From positions 1 to 6,162 of the forward strand of contig QKFK01000269.1 of the NCBI GenBank assembly GCA_003252195.1: a stretch of DNA of 6,162 nucleotides. Reading direction: 5' to 3'. The DNA comes from Rhodospirillales bacterium. Its GTDB lineage: Bacteria; Pseudomonadota; Alphaproteobacteria; QKFK01; SZUA-500. Below the pieces are notes generated by a model. That model was not told where the DNA came from, searched no databases, and saw nothing but the letters and a program-made list of their open reading frames with translations. A program made the position numbers and the translations under genes. Below are positions 1 through 6,162 of this stretch, in pieces. Position 1 is the first letter of the stretch; each line of letters opens with the position of its first letter.

Positions 1-1
1 A

Positions 2-907
2 GAAACTGTGATGACTGCATTCTCTGACGGTGAGTATGATATATTGCTCTCAACCTCAATCATTGAATCTGGGATTGATTTGCCTCGTGTTAATACTATG
101 ATTATTCATAGGGCTGACATGTTTGGTTTATCACAGCTTTACCAAATAAGAGGGCGTATCGGTAGGGGGAAGATTAGGGGGTATGCTTACCTAACTGTGC
201 CAGCAAGACGTAATATATCTAAAACAGCCGAACGCAGGCTTAATGTTATGCAAGCACTAGATACGTTAGGCGCAGGTTTCTCAATTGCTAGCCATGATAT
301 GGATATTAGAGGTGCTGGTAATATTTTAGGTGAGGAACAATCTGGGCATATTAAAGAAGTTGGGGTGGCTTTATACCAACATATGCTAGAAGAAGCGATT
401 GCTGCGGCTAAAAGCGGTACAGCCTTTGAAGATGATGCAGAAGATAATTCATGGTCGCCAATTATATCAACTGGCATGCCTGTGTTAATTCCAGAGCGAT
501 ATGTGGCAGATTTGGGTGTAAGGTTAGGGTTGTATAGGCGTATCTCTGAGCTTAATTCAAAAGATGATGCCGAGCTAATGGCTATGGAGCTGATTGATAG
601 ATTCGGCAAAATCCCTGAAGAGGTGGAAAACCTTTTGGCGGTGGTTTATGTAAAACAGCTTTGCAAAATTGCCAATGTTGAAAAGGTTGATGCAGGACCT
701 AAAGGTGTGGTGGTGTCTTTTAGAAATAATACATTCCCTAAGCCAGAAGGCTTAATTCAATATATTTCTAGTCAGCTTGGTATGATTAAAATAAGACCAG
801 ATCAGAAAATTGTAGCCGAATATAGGCTAGATACATCAAAAGAAAGAATAGATGCTGTTAAAAAGATATTAAAGAGGCTTGCGTCTATTGCTGTGGGTGA
901 AAAATAG
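2..907 (+). CDS. mfd: Transcription-repair coupling factor Mfd, C-terminal part (5' end outside window)
   Basis: Mfd is a cytoplasmic ATP-dependent DNA translocase that removes RNA polymerase stalled at lesions and recruits UvrA for nucleotide excision repair. The frame is open from base 2 and gives 301 residues of a protein usually about 1,150 long, so this is a partial gene cut by the window edge, not a truncation. Counting from base 2, superfamily 2 helicase motif V (STSIIESGIDLPRVN) is at about residues 17-31 and motif VI (QLYQIRGRIGRG) at 45-56. Next come the TRG translocation region shared with RecG (about 73-130, including DIRGAGNILGEEQSGHIKEVG) and the C-terminal TRCF/D7 domain (about 165-260, with IPERYVADLGVRLGLYRR). 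D7 is known to mask the UvrA-binding surface until Mfd engages polymerase. The gene ends at TAG 905-907 with no frameshift. The GEEQSGHIKEVG stretch fits proteobacterial Mfd. Identity is certain; the true start lies upstream. Confidence 0.97.
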   Translation, partial: ETVMTAFSDGEYDILLSTSIIESGIDLPRVNTMIIHRADMFGLSQLYQIRGRIGRGKIRGYAYLTVPARRNISKTAERRLNVMQALDTLGAGFSIASHDMDIRGAGNILGEEQSGHIKEVGVALYQHMLEEAIAAAKSGTAFEDDAEDNSWSPIISTGMPVLIPERYVADLGVRLGLYRRISELNSKDDAELMAMELIDRFGKIPEEVENLLAVVYVKQLCKIANVEKVDAGPKGVVVSFRNNTFPKPEGLIQYISSQLGMIKIRPDQKIVAEYRLDTSKERIDAVKKILKRLASIAVGEK

Positions 908-920
908 TTTTTTAAGCTGT

Positions 921-945
921 AAAGTAATTTTAACTTTCGTTTTTT
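921..945 (+). terminator. Weak terminator-like hairpin after mfd
   Basis: A 5-bp inverted repeat (AAAGT 921-925 and ACTTT 933-937, 7-nt loop) is followed by CG and a run of six T. It lies 14 nt after the mfd stop. The stem is short and AT-rich, so termination would be inefficient at best. The position and T run are suggestive, but chance is a fair alternative in sequence this AT-rich. Confidence 0.25.
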
Positions 946-963
946 GCTAATGCTTTGTATATT
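935..963 (+). promoter_or_regulatory. Possible promoter for the WYL/TerB-like gene
   Basis: TATATT at 958-963 is a fair -10 hexamer, with TTTCGT at 935-940 as a poor -35 at 17-bp spacing. It sits about 40 nt before the GTG start at 1005, a normal leader length. The -35 matches the consensus at few positions, so the gene may instead be read through from mfd across the 97-nt gap. Confidence 0.3.
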
Positions 964-993
964 TTCAGTAACAGTTAAATTAAAAAACACGGC

Positions 994-999
994 AAGAGG
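994..999 (+). promoter_or_regulatory. Ribosome binding site deciding the GTG start at 1005
   Basis: AAGAGG lies 5 nt before GTG 1005. An in-frame TAA at 981-983 and the absence of any other start codon between it and 1005 leave this GTG as the start. The next in-frame ATG is codon 79, beyond the N-terminal region. Confidence 0.7.
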
Positions 1000-1004
1000 C
1001 TTTT

Positions 1005-1931
1005 GTGGAAAATAAACATAAATTTTTAGGTCTGGTAAAAAGAGCTTTATTCCCCGATGCGTATGAAAAAGAGGCTTATCGCCCTCAAGTTGCGCCTAAG
1101 GCAAAGCCAAAACTTCGTAGGCCAGAATATACCCCTCGTGCTAAAGATAATTCATCAGTTGTATTCGGTGGAGCTAAGACTGTAATAGATGAAGATGAAG
1201 TAATCGAAACAGGCGAAGAAAAACGCCGCTCTATTTCTATGCCAGAATTAGAAGAACTACTCGATAGTGATGGTAAAGAGCTTGCTTCAGGCCTTTCTGT
1301 TTTGGTTGGTATATATTACGTCTCTAAAAGTGGTGATATAGATAAAATAAAAGTTACAATTCGCAAAATCTGGCAAAAAGAGAACGAGGTTTTTGTGGAA
1401 GGCTTTTGTCATAACAACAAAAAGCCAGTTAAACTTCGTGCTTCACGCATGAAAAAGATTATAGATTTACACACTAAAGAAACTTATGTGCAACCTCGTA
1501 AATTCTTGCTTGGTCAGGTTGCAGTTACACCTGGTAGTGAAGTTGCAGGGTTTTCTCCTACTGCGCAGGCTATTAACCGTATTAGAAACGAGCTTGCGAT
1601 ATTGGTGTTCTTGGCAAAGATAGATAAAGATTTTGATGTTAGTGAAAGCAACATAATTATCGGCTATGTAAGAAAAAGATGTTCTGACTTACGCTATGTT
1701 CCAGAAGAAGTGAAGAGCTATATAGATAAATTATCTCCAGATGAAGATAATTTTTATGACGCGATGGAAGAAGTATTAGAGCTTGGAGATGATGAATTAA
1801 AAGAGTTTGTTGAGACTTTTGTGCAGGTTATTTTAGCTGACGGTGTTGTGGATGATGAAGAGAGAATCTTCTTGGCTGAAATGCTACAAATTATGGAAGA
1901 AGAAGGCATAGATATCGATATTGGTATTTAA
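1005..1931 (+). CDS. WYL-like and TerB-like domain protein of unknown function
   Basis: This 308-residue cytoplasmic protein has no signal peptide or membrane segment that I can see. Residues 1-95 are a charged, probably disordered region, basic at first (KAKPKLRRPEYTPRAK) and then acidic. Residues about 98-162 read like a WYL-type beta domain: a YY pair near the start (IYYVSKSGDIDK), a strand ending in VFVEGFCH, and LRASRMKKIIDLHTKET, which resembles the usual 'FRLDRI..v.d..TGE' ending. Residues about 187-300 are helical and TerB-like, with the paired acidic motifs AKIDKDFDVSE (204-214) and ADGVVDDEE (278-286). TerB folds are linked to tellurite or stress responses and metal binding. WYL domains usually sense ligands or nucleic acids next to a helix-turn-helix, which is absent here. 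GTG start, TAA stop. It follows mfd by 97 nt in the same direction. The TerB-like call is fairly firm, the WYL-like call less so, and the cellular role is unknown; tellurite resistance should not be assumed. Confidence 0.8.
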   Translation: MENKHKFLGLVKRALFPDAYEKEAYRPQVAPKAKPKLRRPEYTPRAKDNSSVVFGGAKTVIDEDEVIETGEEKRRSISMPELEELLDSDGKELASGLSVLVGIYYVSKSGDIDKIKVTIRKIWQKENEVFVEGFCHNNKKPVKLRASRMKKIIDLHTKETYVQPRKFLLGQVAVTPGSEVAGFSPTAQAINRIRNELAILVFLAKIDKDFDVSESNIIIGYVRKRCSDLRYVPEEVKSYIDKLSPDEDNFYDAMEEVLELGDDELKEFVETFVQVILADGVVDDEERIFLAEMLQIMEEEGIDIDIGI

Positions 1932-1953
1932 GGCTTTAAGTTTTTGAATGAAT

Positions 1954-1970
1954 ACATATAGTAAATATGT
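1954..1970. repeat. Small AT-rich inverted repeat before the DAHP synthase gene
   Basis: ACATAT (1954-1959) and ATATGT (1965-1970) form perfect 6-bp arms around AGTAA, 24 nt before the start codon at 1995. It could be an operator half-site pair, a weak hairpin, or chance. No T run follows directly that would make it a convincing terminator. Confidence 0.25.
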
Positions 1971-1994
1971 TTTGAAATAGATGAGATTTTTTAA

Positions 1995-3350
1995 ATGACT
2001 GATAAATGGACCCCACTTACTTGGAGAAACAAAAAAGCCAAGCATATACCTAACTATGAAGATAAGTCAGAGTTGGAAGCTGTTGTTGATGAGCTTAAAT
2101 GTTATCCTCCATTGGTTTTTGCAGAAGAAGCCAGAACTTTAAAAGAAAAACTTGGTGAAGTTGCTAATGGTCAGGCATTTTTGCTTCAAGGTGGTGATTG
2201 CGCTGAAAGCTTTGCAGAGTTTAACGCTGGTAATATTCGTAACACATTTAGGGTGTTGCTCCAGATGGCGGTGGTTTTAACTTTTGGCGGAAATAGACCC
2301 GTTGTAAAAGTTGCTCGTATGGCAGGCCAGTTTGCAAAACCAAGAAGTGAAGATACTGAAGAAAAGAATGGGTTAAGACTTCCATCATATCGTGGTGATT
2401 GCATTAATGGGATGTGCTTCACCCCTGAAGATAGACGTTTTGATCCAACTCGTATGATTAAGTCTTATAACCAGTCATCTTCAACATTAAACTTGCTCAG
2501 AGCATTTGCTCAAGGTGGTTATGCTGATTTGCAAAAAGTTGCTCGCTGGAACTTAGACTTTGTAAAAGATAGTGAACAGGCAAAAAAATATAATCAATTT
2601 GCTGATAGAATTACAGAGGCTCTTAATTTTATGAAAGCTTGCGGGCTTACATCTGATAAAATTCCACAGATGAAGCAGACTGACTTTTTTACATCGCACG
2701 AAGCTTTGCTTTTACCATATGAAGAATCTATGACCAGAATAGATTCTATAAGTGGTGATTGGTATTGCTGTTCTGCTCATATGTTATGGATTGGTGAAAG
2801 AACTAGAAACCCAGATGAGGCTCATGTTGAGTTTTTACGTGGTGTAGAAAATCCTCTTGGTATTAAGGTTGGCCCTAACGCTTCAACTGATGATATTATT
2901 CGTTTGTGCGATACCTTAAATCCACAAAATGAGGCAGGTAGAATAACCCTTATTACTCGTATGGGTGCGGATAATGTAGATAAATATTTGCCGTCAATTG
3001 TTAGGGCAATTAAAAACGAAGGCAGAAGCGTGGTTTGGTCTTGTGATCCAATGCATGGCAACACCATGAAGGCTTCTACTGGTTATAAAACTCGTCGCTT
3101 TGAGGCGATATTAAAAGAGGTTGAAAGCTTTTTTGCAGTTCATAAGGCCGAAGGCACATATGCAGGTGGCGTTCACTTTGAAATGACTGGACAAGATGTG
3201 ACTGAATGTATCGGCGGGGCACAGAAGATTGACGAAAGTAATCTTGGTGATAGATACCACACCCACTGTGACCCGAGACTAAATGCTTCTCAAGCCTTAG
3301 AACTAGCGTTCTTAATTGCTGAGAGGCTTAAAAAAGGTAGTTCTTTATAG
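1995..3350 (+). CDS. 3-deoxy-D-arabino-heptulosonate 7-phosphate synthase, class II
   Basis: This enzyme condenses phosphoenolpyruvate and erythrose 4-phosphate to DAHP, the first step of the shikimate pathway to aromatic amino acids, in the cytoplasm. At 451 residues it matches the class II (plant/Mycobacterium) family and not the 350-residue AroF/G/H class I. The family's four metal ligands are visible: Cys69 (GGDCAE), His354 (DPMHGNT), Glu396 (HFEMTG) and Asp426 (HCDPRLN). Likely PEP-phosphate contacts are Arg108 (VARMAGQFAKPRS), Lys291 (GIKVGP) and Arg322. The opening WTPLTWR and YPPLVFAEEAR resemble alphaproteobacterial members. An in-frame TAA at 1992-1994 directly precedes ATG 1995, so this is the first possible start; the upstream Shine-Dalgarno is weak (GAG at 1983-1985). 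TAG stop at 3348-3350, then 21 nt to cysS, so the two are probably one transcript. Allosteric control by aromatic amino acids is known in the family but cannot be read from this sequence. Names such as aroG or aroA vary, so no symbol is given. Confidence 0.96.
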   Translation: MTDKWTPLTWRNKKAKHIPNYEDKSELEAVVDELKCYPPLVFAEEARTLKEKLGEVANGQAFLLQGGDCAESFAEFNAGNIRNTFRVLLQMAVVLTFGGNRPVVKVARMAGQFAKPRSEDTEEKNGLRLPSYRGDCINGMCFTPEDRRFDPTRMIKSYNQSSSTLNLLRAFAQGGYADLQKVARWNLDFVKDSEQAKKYNQFADRITEALNFMKACGLTSDKIPQMKQTDFFTSHEALLLPYEESMTRIDSISGDWYCCSAHMLWIGERTRNPDEAHVEFLRGVENPLGIKVGPNASTDDIIRLCDTLNPQNEAGRITLITRMGADNVDKYLPSIVRAIKNEGRSVVWSCDPMHGNTMKASTGYKTRRFEAILKEVESFFAVHKAEGTYAGGVHFEMTGQDVTECIGGAQKIDESNLGDRYHTHCDPRLNASQALELAFLIAERLKKGSSL

Positions 3351-3360
3351 TTTATCCGAT

Positions 3361-3365
3361 AGGAG
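3361..3365 (+). promoter_or_regulatory. Strong ribosome binding site of cysS
   Basis: AGGAG is 6 nt before ATG 3372, the best Shine-Dalgarno in the window. An in-frame TAG at 3360-3362 excludes any start further upstream. The site lies in the 21-nt gap after the DAHP synthase stop, which leaves no room for a separate terminator and promoter between the two genes. Confidence 0.85.
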
Positions 3366-3371
3366 ATTTTA

Positions 3372-4748
3372 ATGTTTGTTTTTAATACAATGACTCGCTC
3401 TAAAGAAGAGTTTGTTCCGCTAGATACTAACCATGTAAAGATGTATGTGTGCGGACCAACTGTTTATGATAGGGCTCACATTGGTAATGCTAGAGCTGTG
3501 GTTGTTTTTGATTTGCTTTATAGGGTGTTGTCAAAAACATATCCAAAAGTTACTTATGCTCGCAATATTACAGATGTTGATGATAAAATTATTAAAAAAT
3601 CAATTGATAGCGGAAAGCCAATTGATGAAATCACAAAAGTAACGACACAATTTTTCCATGATGATATGGCAGAGTTAAATGCATTGCCTCCAACCATTGA
3701 GCCAAAAGCAACTGAGCATATTAATGAAATGATTGAATTGGTGCAAAAGCTCATTGATGACGGGCATGCTTATGAAGCTGAAGGGCATGTTATGTTTTCT
3801 GTTAAAACAATGGAAAATTACGGCTGTCTATCTCGCAGAAGCCAAGATGAAATGATTGCTGGTGCTAGGGTTGAAATCGCACCTTATAAAAAAGATGCTG
3901 CTGATTTTATCCTCTGGAAGCCTTCAACAGATGAACAACCTGGATGGGAAAGCCCTTGGGGGTTTGGTCGTCCTGGTTGGCACTTAGAATGTTCTGCTAT
4001 GAGTGCTAAATATCTGGGCAATTCATTCGATATTCACGGTGGTGGACAAGATTTAGTATTCCCTCACCATGAAAATGAAATTGCGCAATCTTGCTGCGCG
4101 CATAAGCACGATTCATATGCTAGATATTGGGTGCATAATGGTCATTTGATGGTTGAAGGGCAAAAAATGTCTAAGTCTTTAGGTAATTTCTTTACCGTGC
4201 AAGAGATTTTAGAAAAAGCCCCTGGTGAAGCTATTAGATTGTGCTTTTTGATGACGCATTATCATCAGCCACTTAACTGGACTGAAGATGGTTTGAAACA
4301 AGCAAAACAAACAATGGACAGACTTTATACAGCTCTTAAAAGAGTAGATACTGTTGAACCAATCTTTGCTAAAGATGCTGATAAGAAAGTTTTGGAAGCA
4401 TTGCAAGATGATATGAATACACCGCTTGCTATTTCATATTTGCATGAGATGGTGGGTAGCCTTAACAAGGTAGAAGATGAAAAAGAAATTGCTGAGTTAA
4501 AAGGTGTTCTTATATCTTCAGCAAACCTAATGGGATTGTTAGAGAAAACTCCTGATGAATGGTTTAAGTGGGTTCCTGCTTCAAAAGATGGCTTGTCAGA
4601 AGCTGATATTGAAGCTTTGATAGAAGATAGAAAAAATGCTCGCAAGAACAAAGACTTTGCATTAGCTGATAAAATTAGAAATGATTTATTAGCTGATGGG
4701 GTGGTTTTAGAGGATTCTCCTCAAGGAACTACATGGAAAAGGGCTTAG
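3372..4748 (+). CDS. cysS: Cysteinyl-tRNA synthetase
   Basis: This is a class I aminoacyl-tRNA synthetase that charges tRNA-Cys with cysteine in the cytoplasm, normally as a monomer. Its 458 residues match the usual length (E. coli about 461). The Rossmann catalytic domain carries CGPTVYDRAHIGNAR, with the HIGH-type motif HIGN at 36-39, and the KMSKS loop at 265-269 (GQKMSKSLGN). The zinc ligands that discriminate cysteine thiolate are all present: Cys27, Cys207 (GWHLECSAM), His232 and Glu236 (FPHHENE). The stretch FDIHGGGQDL (219-228) is typical of CysRS. After the DALR-type helical domain (about 340-400) comes the small C-terminal anticodon-binding region, ending ADGVVLEDSPQGTTWKRA as in complete family members. 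Start ATG 3372 has a strong AGGAG site, and the stop is TAG 4746-4748. It probably shares a transcript with the DAHP synthase gene, and a terminator lies 34 nt downstream. No missing residues or frameshift. Confidence 0.98.
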   Translation: MFVFNTMTRSKEEFVPLDTNHVKMYVCGPTVYDRAHIGNARAVVVFDLLYRVLSKTYPKVTYARNITDVDDKIIKKSIDSGKPIDEITKVTTQFFHDDMAELNALPPTIEPKATEHINEMIELVQKLIDDGHAYEAEGHVMFSVKTMENYGCLSRRSQDEMIAGARVEIAPYKKDAADFILWKPSTDEQPGWESPWGFGRPGWHLECSAMSAKYLGNSFDIHGGGQDLVFPHHENEIAQSCCAHKHDSYARYWVHNGHLMVEGQKMSKSLGNFFTVQEILEKAPGEAIRLCFLMTHYHQPLNWTEDGLKQAKQTMDRLYTALKRVDTVEPIFAKDADKKVLEALQDDMNTPLAISYLHEMVGSLNKVEDEKEIAELKGVLISSANLMGLLEKTPDEWFKWVPASKDGLSEADIEALIEDRKNARKNKDFALADKIRNDLLADGVVLEDSPQGTTWKRA

Positions 4749-4771
4749 GATTCTTTTCTATCATAACGGAT

Positions 4772-4800
4772 TTGACAAATTTAAGGCTCGGTGTTATTAA
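4772..4800 (+). promoter_or_regulatory. Probable sigma-70-type promoter for gltX
   Basis: A perfect consensus -35 TTGACA (4772-4777) is followed, after exactly 17 nt, by TATTAA (4795-4800) with an extended -10 TG at 4792-4793. Transcription would begin near 4806-4808, leaving a leader of about 45 nt before ATG 4852. The promoter is embedded in the left half of the cysS terminator. A transcript started here carries only the right arm and so cannot form the hairpin. Confidence 0.6.
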
Positions 4801-4830
4801 ACATGGCGTTGAGCCTTATGATTTTATTTT
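4782..4830 (+). terminator. Rho-independent terminator after cysS
   Basis: A perfect 8-bp inverted repeat (TAAGGCTC 4782-4789 and GAGCCTTA 4811-4818) encloses 21 nt. Within that, GTGTT (4791-4795) and AACAT (4800-4804) can pair around ATTA with one G-U pair. The T-rich but interrupted tract 4819-4830 (TGATTTTATTTT) follows. It begins 34 nt past the cysS stop. The stem is the strongest in the window. The imperfect T tract and asymmetric internal loop suggest it may be only partly efficient, so some read-through into gltX is plausible. Confidence 0.65.
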
Positions 4831-4835
4831 AGTTT

Positions 4836-4840
4836 AAGGA
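4836..4840 (+). promoter_or_regulatory. Ribosome binding site of gltX
   Basis: AAGGA lies 11 nt before ATG 4852, slightly long but usable spacing. An in-frame TGA at 4819-4821, with no ATG, GTG or TTG in this frame after it, makes ATG 4852 the start. GTG 4847 is in a different frame. Confidence 0.6.
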
Positions 4841-4851
4841 AAATTGGTGCC

Positions 4852-6162
4852 ATGGATAAAGCGATAATAAATAAATTGTTACCAGATAACTTGCCTTTAG
4901 TTGCAGATATTGAAGCAAAATACCCACAGCGTAATTTGAAAGATGGGGTTAAGGTAACTCGTATTGCTCCAAGCCCAACTGGGTTTATGCATATTGGTGG
5001 ACTTTATGCCGCATTGATTTCTGAGAGATTGGCTCACCAAAGTGGTGGTACATTCTATTTGCGTATTGAAGATACTGACACCAAGCGTGAAGTTGAAGGT
5101 GCGGCAGCTTTGATTGAAAGCTCACTTTCATATTATGATATCAATTTTGATGAAGGTCCTATCGGTAAAGAGGGCTCTATCGGTTCATATGGTCCATATG
5201 TGCAAAGTCAACGTGAAGATATTTATAAAGCATATATTAAAGATATGCTTGAGACAGATAGAGCTTACCCATGTTTTTGTACAGAGGAAGAATTAGATGA
5301 AATTCGCCGTAAGCAAGAGCTAAATGGTGTTGTTCGCCCTGGTTATTATGGGCAGTGGGCTAAATGGCGCGATATGCCAGAAGAAAAAGTGCTTCAAGCT
5401 TTAGATAGCAATGTTCCTTTTGTTATTCGTTTTAAGTCACCTGGCACACCAGATGGTAAAGTCGTCGTGCATGATATATTAAAAGGAAATATCGAATTCC
5501 CAGAAAGCGACATGGATATTGTTATTATGAAGTCTGATGGGCTTCCTACTTATCACTTTGCTCACGTTATTGATGACCATTTAATGGGCACAACTCATGT
5601 GGTCCGTGGTGATGAGTGGTTATCGTCTATGCCGCTTCATATTCAGTTGTTCAAAGCAATGGGTTGGAAAACACCTAAATATGGTCATATTGCACCGATT
5701 CAAAAGAATGATGATGGTGGTAAAAGAAAATTAAGCAAGCGTAAAGACCCTGAAGCTAGTGTCGCTTATTATGATGAGAAAGGTTATCCAAAGAATGCCG
5801 TTATTGAATATTTGCTAAATTTGGCAAATTCAAATTTTGAAGATTGGCGTAGAGTTAATTTAGAGACAAGTTATAAAGACTTCCAATTCTCATTAAATAA
5901 ATTAAATAACAGCGGTGCTTTGTTTGATTTTGTTAAATTAAACAATATTAGTAAAAATGTCATTTCATTGATGAGTGCTGATGAAGTTTATGAAACTGGT
6001 CTTGAGTGGGCAGAAAAACACAATGAGGACCTTGCTTCTTTGATGAAAAATAACCCTGATTACGTTAAGAATATTCTATCAATAGAAAGAGGACAGGGTG
6101 CAAAGAACCGTAAAGATATAGCTACATGGGAAGATTTAGCTGGAGAAATAGAGTATTTCTTT
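4852..6162 (+). CDS. gltX: Glutamyl-tRNA synthetase, long clostridial-like type (3' end outside window)
   Basis: This is a class I synthetase that charges tRNA-Glu, and in organisms without GlnRS also tRNA-Gln, with glutamate. The frame stays open for 437 codons to the last base of the window. The catalytic fold shows the HIGH-type motif in RIAPSPTGFMHIGG (HIGG at 47-50), then YLRIEDTDTKREVEGA (69-84), VIDDHLMGTTHVVRGDEWL (239-257) and the KMSKS-type loop KLSKR (293-297, in KRKLSKRKDPEAS). The anticodon-binding domain starts around 330 and is cut off. A leader of about 34 residues precedes the usual start of the catalytic domain (KVTRIAPSPTG), with YPQRNL at 24-29. With that leader, the overall pattern resembles the roughly 550-residue GltX I know from Clostridia, not the 470-residue proteobacterial form. 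That suggests horizontal transfer, inferred from memory only. Cys141 and Cys143 (CFC) are the only cysteines visible, so the classic four-ligand zinc site is incomplete. It has its own likely promoter and a ribosome binding site at 4836. Function is sure; phylogenetic type is likely. Confidence 0.95.
   Translation, partial: MDKAIINKLLPDNLPLVADIEAKYPQRNLKDGVKVTRIAPSPTGFMHIGGLYAALISERLAHQSGGTFYLRIEDTDTKREVEGAAALIESSLSYYDINFDEGPIGKEGSIGSYGPYVQSQREDIYKAYIKDMLETDRAYPCFCTEEELDEIRRKQELNGVVRPGYYGQWAKWRDMPEEKVLQALDSNVPFVIRFKSPGTPDGKVVVHDILKGNIEFPESDMDIVIMKSDGLPTYHFAHVIDDHLMGTTHVVRGDEWLSSMPLHIQLFKAMGWKTPKYGHIAPIQKNDDGGKRKLSKRKDPEASVAYYDEKGYPKNAVIEYLLNLANSNFEDWRRVNLETSYKDFQFSLNKLNNSGALFDFVKLNNISKNVISLMSADEVYETGLEWAEKHNEDLASLMKNNPDYVKNILSIERGQGAKNRKDIATWEDLAGEIEYFF

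Noticed and set aside
187..609. 140-codon open frame on the - strand inside mfd.
   Set aside because: It lies wholly opposite conserved Mfd helicase and TRG sequence, and its translation (Ser/Ile-rich) looks like an antisense shadow.
802..990. 62-codon - strand frame spanning the mfd 3' end and the intergenic gap.
   Set aside because: Mostly antisense to mfd; the part in the gap is low complexity, with no recognisable domain.
1389..1410. Repeat of AGGCTTTTGT, seen near 997 and again near 1400.
   Set aside because: Ten bases in AT-rich DNA; one copy is leader and the other is coding. No repeat unit structure.
1005..1931. Calling the TerB-like protein a tellurite resistance gene.
   Set aside because: No other ter genes are nearby, and TerB-like folds occur in many unrelated proteins, so the phenotype cannot be inferred.
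1981..1998. Tiny reading frame M-R-F-F-K whose TGA overlaps the DAHP synthase start codon, conceivably a phenylalanine-rich leader peptide.
   Set aside because: Five codons with no ribosome binding site upstream and no alternative hairpins around it; two Phe codons are expected by chance in a T-rich stretch.
4325..4651. 108-codon - strand frame inside cysS.
   Set aside because: Antisense to well-conserved CysRS sequence; composition is that of a shadow frame.

Overview
The window is an AT-rich (by eye roughly 40% GC or a little below), densely packed bacterial chromosomal segment. All five genes lie on the + strand. They are the 3' end of mfd, a WYL-like/TerB-like protein of unknown function, a class II (plant-type) DAHP synthase, cysS, and the 5' three-quarters or more of gltX. 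The style of Mfd and the class II DAHP synthase (opening W-T-P-L-T-W-R, then YPPLVFAEEAR and LLQGGDCAESFAEF) suggests an alphaproteobacterium. Because the base composition is so low in GC, a host-associated or gut lineage rather than a typical high-GC free-living one seems likely. The organism assignment is inference from remembered family sequences, not a search result.

Layout. 2-907: C-terminal 301 residues of transcription-repair coupling factor Mfd. 908-1004: intergenic stretch with a weak terminator-like hairpin and a possible promoter. 1005-1931: GTG-started 308-residue protein with a charged N-terminal part, a WYL-like middle and a TerB-like C-terminal domain. 1932-1994: short AT-rich gap. 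1995-3350: class II DAHP synthase. 3372-4748: cysteinyl-tRNA synthetase, 21 nt downstream and very probably co-transcribed with the DAHP synthase gene. 4749-4851: a strong inverted repeat followed by an interrupted T tract (terminator), overlapping a TTGACA / TG-N-TATTAA promoter that probably drives the next gene. 4852-6162 (runs off the end): glutamyl-tRNA synthetase of the long type that I associate with Clostridia.

Functionally this is mostly housekeeping: transcription-coupled repair, entry into the shikimate pathway, and two class I tRNA synthetases. I see no mobile element, CRISPR array, tRNA, rRNA or prophage. The points worth a second look are the WYL+TerB protein next to mfd, the probably foreign type of GltX with an incomplete zinc site, and the interleaved terminator and promoter before gltX. 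I find no convincing evidence of a wholly new system here.
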